Counted from the stretch's first letter, positions 26,261 through 34,892 are shown. The stretch: 64,000 nucleotides of DNA from JBBRYW01 sp038237235 (GCA_038237235.1 JBBRYW010000002.1:1-64000); one strand, 5' to 3'. A program made the numbers and translations. The notes: a model not told the origin generated them from the letters alone.

Positions 26261-26975
26261 CGGGCCTGGCGGCTGTAGTCGGCGAGCACCTCCTCGATGA
26301 CGTGTCGGGCGCTCAGCCGCCATCCGAAGCGGAGGCTGGCGAGGTCTGCCTGGGCGCCGTTCGCCTTCGGGGCCTGGACGAGCGTGATGAGCGCCTTCCA
26401 GAGCGCCCAGCCACGGCCACGCGCCCAGGTCGCATCGTCCACGGGAAGCCGGTCCCGGAACGCCTCTCGGCTGTCGCCGAAGAAGAACGTCCACGCGACG
26501 GTCAGGTCGCAGGCCGGGTCGCCTACTCCCGAGCATCCGAAGTCGATGACGGCACTCAGGCGGCCGTCGACGACGAGCAGGTTGGCGGCAGTGACGTCTC
26601 CGTGGATCCACACCGAGGGGCCGTGCCATGTCGATGCGAGGGCTACTTCCCACACCTCGGTCGCAGCGTCCTTGTCGATCTCCGCCTTCAGGCGAGAGAT
26701 CGCCTCTCTCACCTCGCTGTCGTAGGTGGGTAGCTCGCGCGCGACGAGGTGCTGACCTTCGAGGCGGCCCTCCACGAAAGAAGTTGTGCTTGCCGGGCTC
26801 CGTACCGCCTGCGGGATCGACTTTGTAGAGGGCGGCGAGGAAGTCGGCCATGTCGGTCGCGAACCGGTCGAGATCCCCGACTCGATCCGTCGTCGCGTGC
26901 TCGCCCGCGAGCCACTGGTATACGGACCACGGCCTCGGGAACCCGCTCCCGGGGTTCCTGCCCGACCCGCCGCCG
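26257..26975 (-). pseudogene. Aminoglycoside phosphotransferase family protein, 5'-truncated and frameshifted
   Basis: The kinase-like C-terminal lobe is clear: SVWIHGDVTAANLLV (catalytic HGD..N) and SAVIDFGCSGVGDPACDL (metal-binding DFG-like). Upstream, SVYQWLAGEHA and FLAALYKVDPAGGTEPGKHN continue the fold but lie in another frame, joined by a one-base insertion near 26767. The ATP-binding N-terminal lobe is missing: the frame meets the start of an opposite-strand haloperoxidase remnant at about 26955-26975. Inactive as seen; the original substrate is unknown. Confidence 0.75.
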
Positions 26976-27738
26976 TCGCTTCAAAGCGAGGAGTGGGTTG
27001 ACGCGTTACCAGATCAAGGCTTACGGCGCAGCGAATAGCAGCTTGCGCAGCGGCGACGAGACGAACGTCGCCAGGTTTTGGTCCGCGAACGTCGTCCGCC
27101 AGTACAACCGGGTCGGACGCGACATCGCCGGCGCGCGCAGTGCCGGCTCGCTCGAGACGGCGCGGCTACTGGCGATGGTCAATGTCATCGGCGCCGATGC
27201 GCTGATGTCGGGCTTGCACGCCAAGTATCACTTCCTGTTCTGGCGGCCGGTCACGGCGATCGACCCGGCCGCCGTCACCGCGGACGGCTTCGGCCCGGTA
27301 CCGGGCTACAACGACGGTAAGCCGGCCACGGCGGAGCAGACGGGCTGGCGGCCGCTCCTGCCGACGCCCAACCATCCGGAATACCCGGCTGCACACGGCG
27401 TCATCACGTCGGCGATGGCCGAGGTGTTCAGCACCTTCCTCGGCACCAACCAGATCGACCTGGACATCCACGGCTTCGAGCCCGCCGGGCCGGCTGGAAA
27501 CCTGAACGCGGCGCGGCACTTCAACATGCCCAACGACCTTCTCCAAGAGATCATCGACGCCCGACTCTGGGCAGGGCTGCACTACCGCTTCTCGAGCGTC
27601 GCCGGTGTCGTCCTCGGTCGGAACGTCGCGAAGTACGACCTCAGGCACGCCTTCCACAGCCGGAACGGTGTAGGACGCACCCGTGGGCGCGCCCACATGG
27701 GCGCGCCCCGATGCCCGACACTCGATTCCACGCTCTGA
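26955..27738 (+). pseudogene. Vanadium-dependent haloperoxidase (PAP2 family), 5'-truncated and frameshifted
   Basis: The sequence starts abruptly with FLPDPPPSLQSEEWVDA, shifts frame near 27003, then continues IKAYGAANSSLRSGDET to the end. The family core is present: HFLFWRPVTAI, PNHPEYPAAHG (vanadate/phosphate-binding) and LWAGLHYRFSSVAG. The N-terminal ~150-200 residues and signal peptide expected in the family are missing. The remnant abuts, tail-to-head and on opposite strands, the truncated phosphotransferase, which marks a rearrangement junction. Confidence 0.75.
27685..27708. terminator. Strong GC hairpin after the haloperoxidase remnant
   Basis: Two copies of the self-complementary block GGGCGCGCCC sit side by side and form an 11-bp stem with a two-base gap (GGGCGCGCCCA / TGGGCGCGCCC). 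It lies near the 3' end of the haloperoxidase-like frame and may be its terminator. Confidence 0.55.
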
Positions 27739-27759
27739 ACGTCGACCTCGGGACGGCAG

Positions 27760-28095
27760 ATGACCTCTTCCACGTGGGCCGCATCGTTCGAGGCAGCAGA
27801 CATCTCGGCTATGCAGATCTACGAAGACGTGCTCGTGCCGAGGCTCTTCACGCCCTGGGCCCGGCTGCTCCTCGACCGTCTCGACCTAGGGCCGGGTGAG
27901 GCGGTTCTCGACGTTGCGTGCGGACCCGGGTCCGTGACCCGCCTTGCCGCGATCGAAGTCGGCCGTTGCGGCCGGCGGTCGACGACGCGTTACATGCCGA
28001 GGCCGTCGCGCACCTCGCCTTCGCCCGCCGCGCTCCCTACGCAGCGACGAGAGCAGCTCGTCCTTGCGCTCGAACGAAGGCTCGCGGGCGCGTAG
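27760..28095 (+). pseudogene. SAM-dependent methyltransferase, N-terminal fragment
   Basis: IYEDVLVPRLFTPWARLLLD followed by LDLGPGEAVLDVACGPGSVTRLAA is the start of a class I methyltransferase with motif I (DVACGPG). After that the match stops; an out-of-frame segment with DALHAEAVAHLAFARRAPYAA follows, and the rest of the fold is missing. A remnant in the degraded zone before the tRNA fragments. Confidence 0.55.
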
Positions 28096-28276
28096 GATGT
28101 CGCGGTTCTCAAGCGCACGGCCACGCTGTGTTGCCTAGCTCGACACCATCCCGACTACACGCGTACTACACTGGCTGTGCGGGGTGGCAGTCGGTCGTAG
28201 CCGGTTCGCTCGGCGGCGAAACGCCCGCTCCAGCGGGTAATTCCGGGTCGCAGCCGGCTGTAGCGGTTGAGCTTGT

Positions 28277-28325
28277 ATCGGTCTGTCACGCCGGAGGTCG
28301 CGGGTTCGAGTCCCCTCGCTCCCGG
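28277..28325 (+). other. 3' fragment of a tRNA-Asp (GTC)
   Basis: The plus strand reads like the 3' half of tRNA-Asp: anticodon stem TCGGT/GCCGG around the loop CTGTCAC (anticodon GTC), variable AGGTC, T-loop TTCGAGT, and the 3' acceptor strand CGCTCCC. The matching 5' acceptor (GGGAGCG) is absent. One T-stem pair is mismatched. It is probably a relic attachment site rather than a functional tRNA. Confidence 0.6.
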
Positions 28326-28618
28326 AAAGTCCCTGCAAATTTGCTTGTTGTGTTGTTGTGCTGTCGCTTCAGACGCCAGATCGGAGCCGACCACACCGAC
28401 TGTCGATCGAGGCAACCCGAAGACGATTTCACAGCCGAATTCGCCCGAGCCGACGGCGACCTCGAAGCGCAACGTGGTCCCGTTGTCGACGCAGGCACCA
28501 CCTCCGCCACACACCTGCCACACGCCCTCTGCCGCGCGGCAGCCCGGTCAGAGCCAGTTCGGTTCGGCAGCGAAACGCCGGCTGTTGCCGGTAGCCAGCA
28601 CCACGGCGCTGGGACAAG

Positions 28619-28734
28619 TCTTGGGACAAAGTTGCGTTTCTAGTTCTCAAAATTGAGAACTGAACAGCTTGGTTTGCAGGTCTTTTAGAGCGGATGAAGG
28701 GACTCGAACCCTCAACCTTCTGCATGGCAACTCG
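28619..28734. repeat. Left direct repeat with tRNA-Gly(GCC) 3' end (attL-like)
   Basis: This 116-base block matches 54471-54588 in the same orientation: near-identical ends (cttgggacaaagttgc; ttttagagcggatgaaggg through ctgcatggcaa) and a 44-base middle with 33 identities and no gap. The minus strand contains the 3' part of a tRNA-Gly: loop TTGCCAT (anticodon GCC), T-arm GAGGGTTCGAGTCCCTT, acceptor strand ATCCGCT. tRNA 3' ends are the standard attachment sites of tyrosine-integrase elements. No 5' tRNA half is present. Confidence 0.75.
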
Positions 28735-28983
28735 TCCGGGGCCAGTCGGATTGACGCTACAGCCGCATGGTTGGGCCACTGTTCGTTCAGATACGTCAGG
28801 CTAGATCTGCCTATGCGGGGACAAAGTTCGGGACAAATTACGTTAGCTCCTCTGGCAACTGAGATTCTTGCCGCCTGCGCTGTCGGGGAGCCCGTACGCC
28901 CCAGTGAAGCGCCCTCGACTCCGGTATCAAGGGCGCCGTGACGGAAGGAGGCGTCGAGTCGCGCCAAGGCCTGGCGGGCTCGT

Positions 28984-30219
28984 TCACACCGGGACCGCGG
29001 CCTCGCGCAGTAGCGCCTCTCTCACCCACTGTTCGTCCGGCTGGCCGGTAATGCCAAGGTCGGTTTTGAAGACGCGGCATGAGAGGGCGAAGTCGTCACG
29101 CTGGTCGGTTTGCGGGTCGACGTCGACGCCGCCGATACGGATCGTCGGCGAGCCGAGGAAGCGCAGCTCCTGCGCCTTCCTCTGATCCGAGACGTTGACG
29201 AGCTCGATCCGCGGCTCGATCTCGAGCTCGGCACTCACGCGCTCGACGAGTGCGATTGCAGGATAGTGATTCGGGCAGCCGTCGAAGTAAAGGATCTCGA
29301 CGAGCGGGCCGCCGCGTTTCGAGCTGGCGGCCTCTGTTACGAGATCGGCTGGTGGGCAGCAGTCGTGGCTCAAGGCATTCTCCTCGTTCGTGTCGGGGTT
29401 CGTAGTTGCGACTCGCGCATGACCAGACGCGATGGCATGACGACGGCGGGCGGAGCGGTCAGATGCGAGCGCCGCTGCTGCGACGATCGCTGTCGCTGCG
29501 ACGGCGATCGCCGATCGGACGGCGAGGCTCTGTTCGCTGTGTCCGAGGCTCACGGCCGCCAGGCCGATTTCGCGGGCCAACAGAACGACGGCAGCGGCGA
29601 GCACGACAGCGCCGGCGAGCCGCGGGACGATGCGAATGATCGGTCGCAGCCGCTGTGCTCCTTCACCGGTGATCGCGGCGGCGAGCGCGACGAGCGCGAG
29701 TACCGTTCCCATCCCGAGTGCGAAGCCGACGAAGCCGCCGATGCGGGTCAGCCACGGCTCGCCGGCCGCGATGCCGAGCGTGAGGATGAAGACCGGCAGC
29801 ACGCATGACAGCGAGCCGAGCGCGTAGGCGACACCGAAGCCGAAGACGGTCGAGACGCCGCTGCCAGTGCTCACACGACGGCCGACGTTGATGCCCGGCG
29901 CGTGTCCGGCGGCGAGAAGCACCGTCCCCAGCCAGGCAAGGACGAGCGCAATCAGCATCCCGGCGATCGGCAGATACTGGCCAAGCGCGGAAAAGCCGAG
30001 GCTGAACACGACACCGGCGATGCCGAAGACGGCAAGAAACGCCAGCGTCGCGACGCCTCCCGCCTTGAGCGCGCGCAGCAGGCGCGCCAGCAGGTCGTCG
30101 CCTGAGCCTTCCCCTGTGACGAGCACGGCCGCCCAGCCTGGAAGGAGCGCGAAGCCACAGGGATTGAATGCTGCCAGAGCCCCCGCTGAGAAGGCGACGG
30201 AAACCGCGCCGCCGCTCAC
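28984..30219 (-). CDS. CcdA-like membrane protein fused to a thioredoxin-like domain
   Basis: A 411-residue fusion. Residues 1-~250 form a CcdA/DsbD-type transporter with seven or so helices and the paired motifs FNPCGFALLPGW and GSLSCVLPVFIL, whose cysteines pass electrons across the membrane. A linker holds SHDCCPP. The last ~110 residues (VEILYFDGCPNHYPAIALVE, LRFLGSPTIRIGG, SCRVFKTD) form a thioredoxin-fold domain of the type seen next to mercury genes. It probably moves reductant or metal thiolates as part of the mercury module. GTG start overlapping the redoxin stop. Confidence 0.8.
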   Translation of the reverse strand: MSGGAVSVAFSAGALAAFNPCGFALLPGWAAVLVTGEGSGDDLLARLLRALKAGGVATLAFLAVFGIAGVVFSLGFSALGQYLPIAGMLIALVLAWLGTVLLAAGHAPGINVGRRVSTGSGVSTVFGFGVAYALGSLSCVLPVFILTLGIAAGEPWLTRIGGFVGFALGMGTVLALVALAAAITGEGAQRLRPIIRIVPRLAGAVVLAAAVVLLAREIGLAAVSLGHSEQSLAVRSAIAVAATAIVAAAALASDRSARRRHAIASGHARVATTNPDTNEENALSHDCCPPADLVTEAASSKRGGPLVEILYFDGCPNHYPAIALVERVSAELEIEPRIELVNVSDQRKAQELRFLGSPTIRIGGVDVDPQTDQRDDFALSCRVFKTDLGITGQPDEQWVREALLREAAVPV

Positions 30220-30827
30220 GACCGGTTGAGAGCGCTCCTGATTTGGTCGGTGCTCAAGCCGATCCCGTGACCGACCTCGCGCCCGCGGGCGTCGAAGATC
30301 AGATAGCTTTCGATCTGGCGGATGCCGAAGGCGGCGGCGGTGCGCTGGCCTGGGTCGGCCGCGTAGAGAATGCCGTTGCCCGCATGCACGTCATGGCCGA
30401 ACGCAGCCAGGCTGGTCGCTGCCGCTACCGGATTCCTGCCCGGCGGCACGTTGAGGTTGATCGCGACGGTGCGAACCCCGTTCTTGCGGAGCGCAGCCAG
30501 CGTGTGAAGCGTGTTCACGCAGCTCGTGCAGTCCTCGATCACGAAGGCTGCGACCGTCGGTTGGCCGACGAGGTCTCGACTGCTGAAGGACGCTCCGTTC
30601 GCGAGCACCGTGCGGAAGCGGCCCGACGCTTGGAGCGCGGCGACCGGCGTCTGCGCTTTCTCGACCTTGCCGCGTCCGCCGAAAGCGACGACGGCGACGA
30701 CGGCGGCCGCACCGAGAGCCAAAGCGATGATCGCGACAGAGAGCAGACGCCGCCGATTCGTGGTCGAGCCGGTTACCTTCTCCGCGATCCCCTGCTGCTG
30801 CTCGCGGCGGCTCTTCTTTGCACTCAT
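30216..30827 (-). CDS. Membrane-anchored redoxin-like protein
   Basis: A 203-residue protein: a basic N-terminus (KKSRREQQQ), one transmembrane helix (LLSVAIIALALGAAAVVAVVA), and a thioredoxin-like domain with FVIEDCTSCVNTLHTL (CxxC) and AAFGIRQIESYLIFDARG. The ATG at 30827 is chosen for its GGGAGGG ribosome site and natural N-terminus. It should face the outside and exchange disulfides with the CcdA-type protein encoded immediately downstream. Confidence 0.8.
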   Translation of the reverse strand: MSAKKSRREQQQGIAEKVTGSTTNRRRLLSVAIIALALGAAAVVAVVAFGGRGKVEKAQTPVAALQASGRFRTVLANGASFSSRDLVGQPTVAAFVIEDCTSCVNTLHTLAALRKNGVRTVAINLNVPPGRNPVAAATSLAAFGHDVHAGNGILYAADPGQRTAAAFGIRQIESYLIFDARGREVGHGIGLSTDQIRSALNRS

Positions 30828-30840
30828 CGCGAACCCTCCC

Positions 30841-31038
30841 TCAAGACGCACTCTTCGGGCGCGTTCGGCGCCGTAGGACAACGAACGAGAAGGCCGCAAT
30901 CGCGACGACCGCGCCGACGACAAGACCTCCCCAGGCAAGCGCCGCGAGGCTGATGCTGGCGGCGACGAGCAGGGGTAGAGCGGCGCAGCAGACGACCGCA
31001 AGAGAAGCTAGGCCGACGGCTCCGAGACTCGCCCGCAT
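30841..31038 (-). CDS. Small MerT/MerF-like membrane protein
   Basis: A 65-residue protein with two helices. The first contains a vicinal cysteine pair (VVCCAALPLLVAASISLAAL), as in mercuric-ion transporters MerT/MerF, and the second ends in a basic tail (RRRTRPKS). It lies between arsR and the redoxin gene in the same operon, which supports a role in Hg(II) or soft-metal handling. The short length makes family assignment tentative. Confidence 0.65.
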   Translation of the reverse strand: MRASLGAVGLASLAVVCCAALPLLVAASISLAALAWGGLVVGAVVAIAAFSFVVLRRRTRPKSAS

Positions 31039-31416
31039 CTACGCCTTCTCCTTGATCCGGCAGCAGGCGGCAACGTGCTCCTCGTTGTCCTCGAGCAGCG
31101 CATTTGCGAGGTCGAGCATCTTCACGACCCGCTGGTCGGCGATCCGGTTGTAGACCGTCCGGTGCTCGCGCCGGGCCTCGATGAAGCCGCACCAGCGCAG
31201 ACAGGCGAGATGGTTGGAGACCTTCGGCTGCGGCTCACCGAGCCGCTCGACAAGCTCCCCAACCGTCAACTCACCCTCCGCCCGCAACAGCGCCAGGATG
31301 CGCAGTCGGGTCGGGTCGCCGAGACCCCGGAAGTACTTCGCAACGAGGTCGGCTCGCTCAGGAGCGGCCGGCAAGCGGAACGGGGCCTCGAGCGTCGACA
31401 CAGCTGCTCCCTTCAT
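31039..31416 (-). CDS. ArsR/SmtB-family metal-responsive repressor
   Basis: A 125-residue winged-helix regulator. DPTRLRILALLRAEGELTVGEL and QPKVSNHLACLRWCGFIEAR form the HTH. C72 and C76 in the recognition helix plus C118-C119 near the end match the cysteine layout of CmtR (Cd/Pb sensor) and mercury-responsive ArsR proteins. It heads a minus-strand operon of MerT/F-like, redoxin and CcdA-fusion genes and probably represses it until a soft metal binds. The ATG lies inside an AT-rich operator-like block. Confidence 0.88.
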   Translation of the reverse strand: MKGAAVSTLEAPFRLPAAPERADLVAKYFRGLGDPTRLRILALLRAEGELTVGELVERLGEPQPKVSNHLACLRWCGFIEARREHRTVYNRIADQRVVKMLDLANALLEDNEEHVAACCRIKEKA

Positions 31417-31436
31417 ATCTAGACTATCTTATATCA
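31414..31436 (-). promoter_or_regulatory. Candidate ArsR operator over the arsR start
   Basis: An AT-rich block in otherwise GC-rich DNA that includes the arsR start codon. The plus strand reads CATATCTAGACTATCTTATA, matching CATATCTAAGACT...ATAT at the merA start. The shared sequence at two promoters of one metal module suggests a common repressor site. Confidence 0.5.
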
Positions 31437-31495
31437 GAAAGGGTCGGTGCCTGACTCCTAACGAATCCTTGTTGGGTGTCGCTCCTGACCCCTCT

Positions 31496-32857
31496 TCATG
31501 AAGTCGTGTTCTTCGGAAGCTGCCGCAGCGCGCTCACGTAGGCCTCGCTGAAGGTCGGGAACTGCGCGATCGTGTCTTTGAGCACCGCGACCGGGATCTC
31601 GGCGCGGATCGCGAGCACCGCCTGGTGGATCCACTCGCCTGCGAGTGGCGCAACCGCCCAGGCGCCTACAACAAGCTCTCGGTCGCGGTCGACGAGCAGC
31701 CCGAACGAGCCGCGCGGGGTCTCCTCGTAGGTGTACGGCCGCGCGATCGCGTTCGGAAGGTCGAGCGTCACTTCGTCGACCGTGAGCCCCTGCTCCTTCA
31801 CTTGCGCGGCGGTCAGTCCGACCGCCGCCACCTCCGGGTCGCAGAAGACGACGCGGGGGACGGCGCGGTAGTCGGCGACGGCGTCTTCGCCGAGGATGTT
31901 CGCCGTTGCCACCCGCGCCTGGTACTTGCCGACGTGGGTGAAGAGCGAGACACCGGTCGCATCGCCGATCCCCCAAACGCCCGTTGCGGCGCGGCAGTGC
32001 TCGTCGATCGGGATGCCTCGCTTACCTGTGTCGACTCCGACGGTCTCGAGGCCGAGGCCCTGGACGCGCGGCCGCCGCCCGGCGGCGATCACGAGCGCTT
32101 CGCCGCGAACCTCGCTGCCGTCGTCGAGCTCGACGACCCGCTCGTCGCCCTCGAGCCGGACACGGATCGCGCGCCTGCCGAGCGCAAGCTGGACACCGTC
32201 GGCCGCAAGCTCTGCGCCGATCAGGCGGCCGATCTCCGGATCCTCGCGGTTGAGCAACGCGTCGGCGCCCTGGACGATCGTGACGTTCGAGCCGAAGCGG
32301 GCGAGCATCTGTCCGAGCTCGACCCCGACCGCGCCGCCGCCGATGAAGACGGCGCTCTTCGGGATCTCCTTCAGCGTCGTCGCCTCCCGGTTTGTCCAGT
32401 AGCCGGCTTCGGCGAGACCCTCGATCGGCGGTATCAGGGGGTCGGAGCCGGTGGCGACGATCACGTGCCCTGTCTCGATCACCTGCCCGTCGACCTCCAC
32501 CCGTCCCGGCCCGGCGAGCTTGCCGGAGGACTTGAAGACGGTGACCCCCTGCTCCTCGTAGCCGGCGACGGCACCGGAGTCGTCGAAGTGGCGGATCATC
32601 CAGTCGCGGTAGGCAGCGACCTGCTTCCAGTCGAGCTCCGGCTCCGACACACCGGCGATCGCAGCACTCTCGTGCCTTGCCTCCGTCGGCCGCAGAAGCG
32701 TCTTCGACGGAATGCAGGCCCAATAGCTGCACTCGCCGCCGACAAGCTCACGCTCGACCAGCGCGACCTTCAGTCCCGCCTCGGCCAGGATTCCCGTCGC
32801 GACCTCGCCGGCAGGCCCCGCGCCGAGGACGACCGCGTCGTAGCGTCCGTTACTCAT
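31496..32857 (-). CDS. Mercuric reductase/lipoamide dehydrogenase-like flavoprotein
   Basis: A 453-residue FAD/NAD(P) disulfide oxidoreductase. It has VVLGAGPAGEVATGILAEAG, the redox motif GGECSYWACIPSKTLLR, NAD motif FIGGGAVGVELGQML and GVWGIGDATG. At the position of the catalytic histidine of lipoamide dehydrogenase (H-P-T-x-x-E) it has AQFPTFSEA, a phenylalanine. No C-terminal cysteine pair is present, so it is not a classical MerA. The ATG overlaps the merA stop by four bases. The substrate is unknown. Confidence 0.82.
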   Translation of the reverse strand: MSNGRYDAVVLGAGPAGEVATGILAEAGLKVALVERELVGGECSYWACIPSKTLLRPTEARHESAAIAGVSEPELDWKQVAAYRDWMIRHFDDSGAVAGYEEQGVTVFKSSGKLAGPGRVEVDGQVIETGHVIVATGSDPLIPPIEGLAEAGYWTNREATTLKEIPKSAVFIGGGAVGVELGQMLARFGSNVTIVQGADALLNREDPEIGRLIGAELAADGVQLALGRRAIRVRLEGDERVVELDDGSEVRGEALVIAAGRRPRVQGLGLETVGVDTGKRGIPIDEHCRAATGVWGIGDATGVSLFTHVGKYQARVATANILGEDAVADYRAVPRVVFCDPEVAAVGLTAAQVKEQGLTVDEVTLDLPNAIARPYTYEETPRGSFGLLVDRDRELVVGAWAVAPLAGEWIHQAVLAIRAEIPVAVLKDTIAQFPTFSEAYVSALRQLPKNTTS

Positions 32858-34446
32858 GCTGCGCAGCACGACAGCTTCGAGACGTCGCGCGTGAAGATCT
32901 GCGCGGCGAGCTTGAAGCCCTCGCTCATCGTCAGGTACGGCGCCCACGTGTGGGCCACCTCGTCGGTCGTCAGCTTGAACTGCACCACATAGACCGCGGC
33001 GAGAATCACGTCGCCGGCGTTCTCGGCGACGGCGGTTGCGCCGACGATGCGGCCAGATTCACCTTCGGCAACGATCTTCACGAAGCCGCGCGCATCGAGG
33101 TTCACCGCCGCGCGCGGAACCGCGTCGAGCGGCAGCGTGCGCACCTCGACGTCGAGCCCGCCCTCCTGCGCCTGCGCCTCGGTCAGCCCGACAGCCGCGA
33201 CCTGCGGGTGTGTGAACGTGACGCGCGGCAGCGCCGTGTAGTCGAGCCGCTCATCGCCGTCTGCAAGCGCGTTCCTCGCCGCGGTCGCGCCCTGCGCGGC
33301 GGCGACGTAAACGAACTGCGGCGACGGTGTGCAGTCGCCCGCGGCGAAGACGCGCGGCTTCGTCGTCCGCTGCGTGTCGTCGATCTTGATCGCGCCGCGC
33401 TCGTCGAGCTCGACACCCGCGCGGTCGAGCCCTAGTTTGTCAGTGTTCGGCCGCCGGCCGGCGGCGATCAAGATCTCGTCACCCGAAAAGATCTGCTCCT
33501 CGCCATCGACGATCACGGCCAGCGTCTTCTGGTTCCCGTCGCGGCCGGCACGCACGACCTTGGCGCCGGTGACGATCGTGATGCCCTCGGCCTCGAAGAT
33601 CCCGGAGAGCGTCTCCGCGACGTCCGGCTCCTCGAGCGGCGAGATCCGCTGCAGCATCTCGAACAACACCACCTCCGAGCCGAGGTGCGCGTAGAGCTGC
33701 CCCAGCTCCAGGCCGATGTAGTTGCCGCCAACGACCAGCAGCCGCGCCGGCAACTCTTTCAGCTCAAGGCCGCTCGTCGAGGTGACATAACCCGCGTCCT
33801 CGAGTCCCTCAATCGGCGGGATCGCCGGACGAGCGCCGCTCGCGACCAGATAGCGCCGCGCACGGACTGGCTCCCCGTCCACGACCAGCGTCTCCGAATC
33901 CGCGAACTCGGCGTGACCCTTGACGAGCTTCCAGTCGTACTCGTCGATCAGGTCGCAGTACTTCTCCTCGCGCATCTGCTCGACGAGCTCGTCCTTCTGC
34001 GCGACGAGCGCATCGAGGACGACCAGGCCCGTCGAGGTTGGCGCGCCGCGGTGCGGATTTCGCCGAGCCGAGTCGTAGATCTCGCCGGCGCGCAGCATCG
34101 CCTTCGAAGGCACGCAGCCGATGTTCACGCACGTGCCGCCGACTGTCCCGTGCTCGATCATCACCACCCGAGCGCCCCGCTCGGACGCCTGGATCGCCGC
34201 GGCGAACGCCGCCGCACCGGCCCCGACGATCGCGAGGTCGTACTCGAACTCGCCGTCTTCGCCGACGATGTCCTCTACCCGCTGCGGGGCACCGTCGCCC
34301 TCGATCGGCAGCGGCTTGCCCAACTCGTAGCCCGCGCCGCGCACGAACTCCCGCGCCTTCTCCAGATCCACCCCTTCCGGGTCGAACTCGCCAAAGCCAC
34401 GCCGGTAATCGACAAACACACCCGTCGCGCCCACATCCTCCAACAT
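32854..34446 (-). CDS. merA: Mercury(II) reductase
   Basis: A 530-residue flavoprotein reducing Hg(II) to Hg(0) with NADPH. Evidence: FAD motif IVGAGAAAFAAAIQASERGA, redox pair GGTCVNIGCVPSKAMLRA, VVGGNYIGLELGQLYA, PYLTMSEGFKLAAQ and the C-terminal vicinal cysteines in KLSCCAA that hand Hg(II) to the active site. The N-terminal ~85 residues resemble a worn heavy-metal-associated domain without the usual GMTCxxC. The ATG at 34446 is placed within a palindromic operator-like sequence; a longer start upstream is possible. Translationally coupled to the next disulfide reductase. Confidence 0.9.
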   Translation of the reverse strand: MLEDVGATGVFVDYRRGFGEFDPEGVDLEKAREFVRGAGYELGKPLPIEGDGAPQRVEDIVGEDGEFEYDLAIVGAGAAAFAAAIQASERGARVVMIEHGTVGGTCVNIGCVPSKAMLRAGEIYDSARRNPHRGAPTSTGLVVLDALVAQKDELVEQMREEKYCDLIDEYDWKLVKGHAEFADSETLVVDGEPVRARRYLVASGARPAIPPIEGLEDAGYVTSTSGLELKELPARLLVVGGNYIGLELGQLYAHLGSEVVLFEMLQRISPLEEPDVAETLSGIFEAEGITIVTGAKVVRAGRDGNQKTLAVIVDGEEQIFSGDEILIAAGRRPNTDKLGLDRAGVELDERGAIKIDDTQRTTKPRVFAAGDCTPSPQFVYVAAAQGATAARNALADGDERLDYTALPRVTFTHPQVAAVGLTEAQAQEGGLDVEVRTLPLDAVPRAAVNLDARGFVKIVAEGESGRIVGATAVAENAGDVILAAVYVVQFKLTTDEVAHTWAPYLTMSEGFKLAAQIFTRDVSKLSCCAA

Positions 34447-34466
34447 ATCTAAGACTGATGATATGT
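34443..34466 (-). promoter_or_regulatory. Candidate metal-repressor operator over the merA start
   Basis: A perfect 7-bp inverted repeat ACATATC / GATATGT separated by ten bases overlaps the merA start codon. Its left arm and following bases (CATATCTAAGACT) match the block at the arsR start, so both are probably bound by the ArsR protein encoded at 31039. Confidence 0.55.
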
Positions 34467-34517
34467 CATAACGCGCATACGTGGTGGCACCTTTCCGATG
34501 CGCGAGGCCCGGAAACC

Positions 34518-34892
34518 TCACGCTCGTAGGAGACCTCGCGACCCAGCGCGGAGCAGACGCGCAAGGATGCCGCGCCCGGAGCTGTTTGTGTGCGACCGCT
34601 CCTCTTCGGTCGGGACAACCTTCACGCCGCGCCAGAACGCGATGCGACCGCGCACGGCCTCAGCGGCAGGCTTCGGCTCGGGGTAGTACCAGGCGGCGTC
34701 AACGTTGCTCGCTCCGCCAATCTCGAGCGTGTAGTAGTTCGCCCTGCCCTTCCAGGGACAGACGGTCTGTCTGTCACTCTCGACGAGATACTCGCTCTTG
34801 ACGGACTCGAGCGAGAAATAGTGGTTTCTTTCGACGACGACGGTGTCGTCACTCTCGGCGATCACCGCGCCGTTCCAGATCGCTCTCGGCAT
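34518..34892 (-). CDS. DUF427 domain protein
   Basis: A 124-residue protein. MPRAIWNGAVIAESDDTVVVE, YFSLESVKSEYL, TVCPWKGRANYYTLEIGG and AAWYYPEPKPAAEAVRGRIAFW are typical of the DUF427 beta-barrel family, whose function is not established. The C-terminal ~25 residues (SSGRGILARLLRAGSRG) extend beyond the usual domain. It lies upstream of merA on the same strand. Confidence 0.85.
   Translation of the reverse strand: MPRAIWNGAVIAESDDTVVVERNHYFSLESVKSEYLVESDRQTVCPWKGRANYYTLEIGGASNVDAAWYYPEPKPAAEAVRGRIAFWRGVKVVPTEEERSHTNSSGRGILARLLRAGSRGLLRA

Larger units (their letters stand above)
28096..28983. other. Gene-free degraded stretch with tRNA remnants
   Basis: No credible protein gene is seen in these ~890 bases. 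They contain a 3' fragment of tRNA-Asp (28277-28325), the left copy of the tRNA-Gly-containing direct repeat (28619-28734), and several scattered copies of GGGACAA/GGGACAAA (28611, 28623, 28819, 28830). The short open frames here are antisense or read-through of tRNA pieces. The pattern is that of repeated integration and excision. Confidence 0.6.

Noticed and set aside
28135..28967. Short frames with EGTRTRDL, DSNPRPP and EGTRTLNLLHG
   Set aside because: These are antisense or read-through of tRNA T-arms and are well-known false genes.
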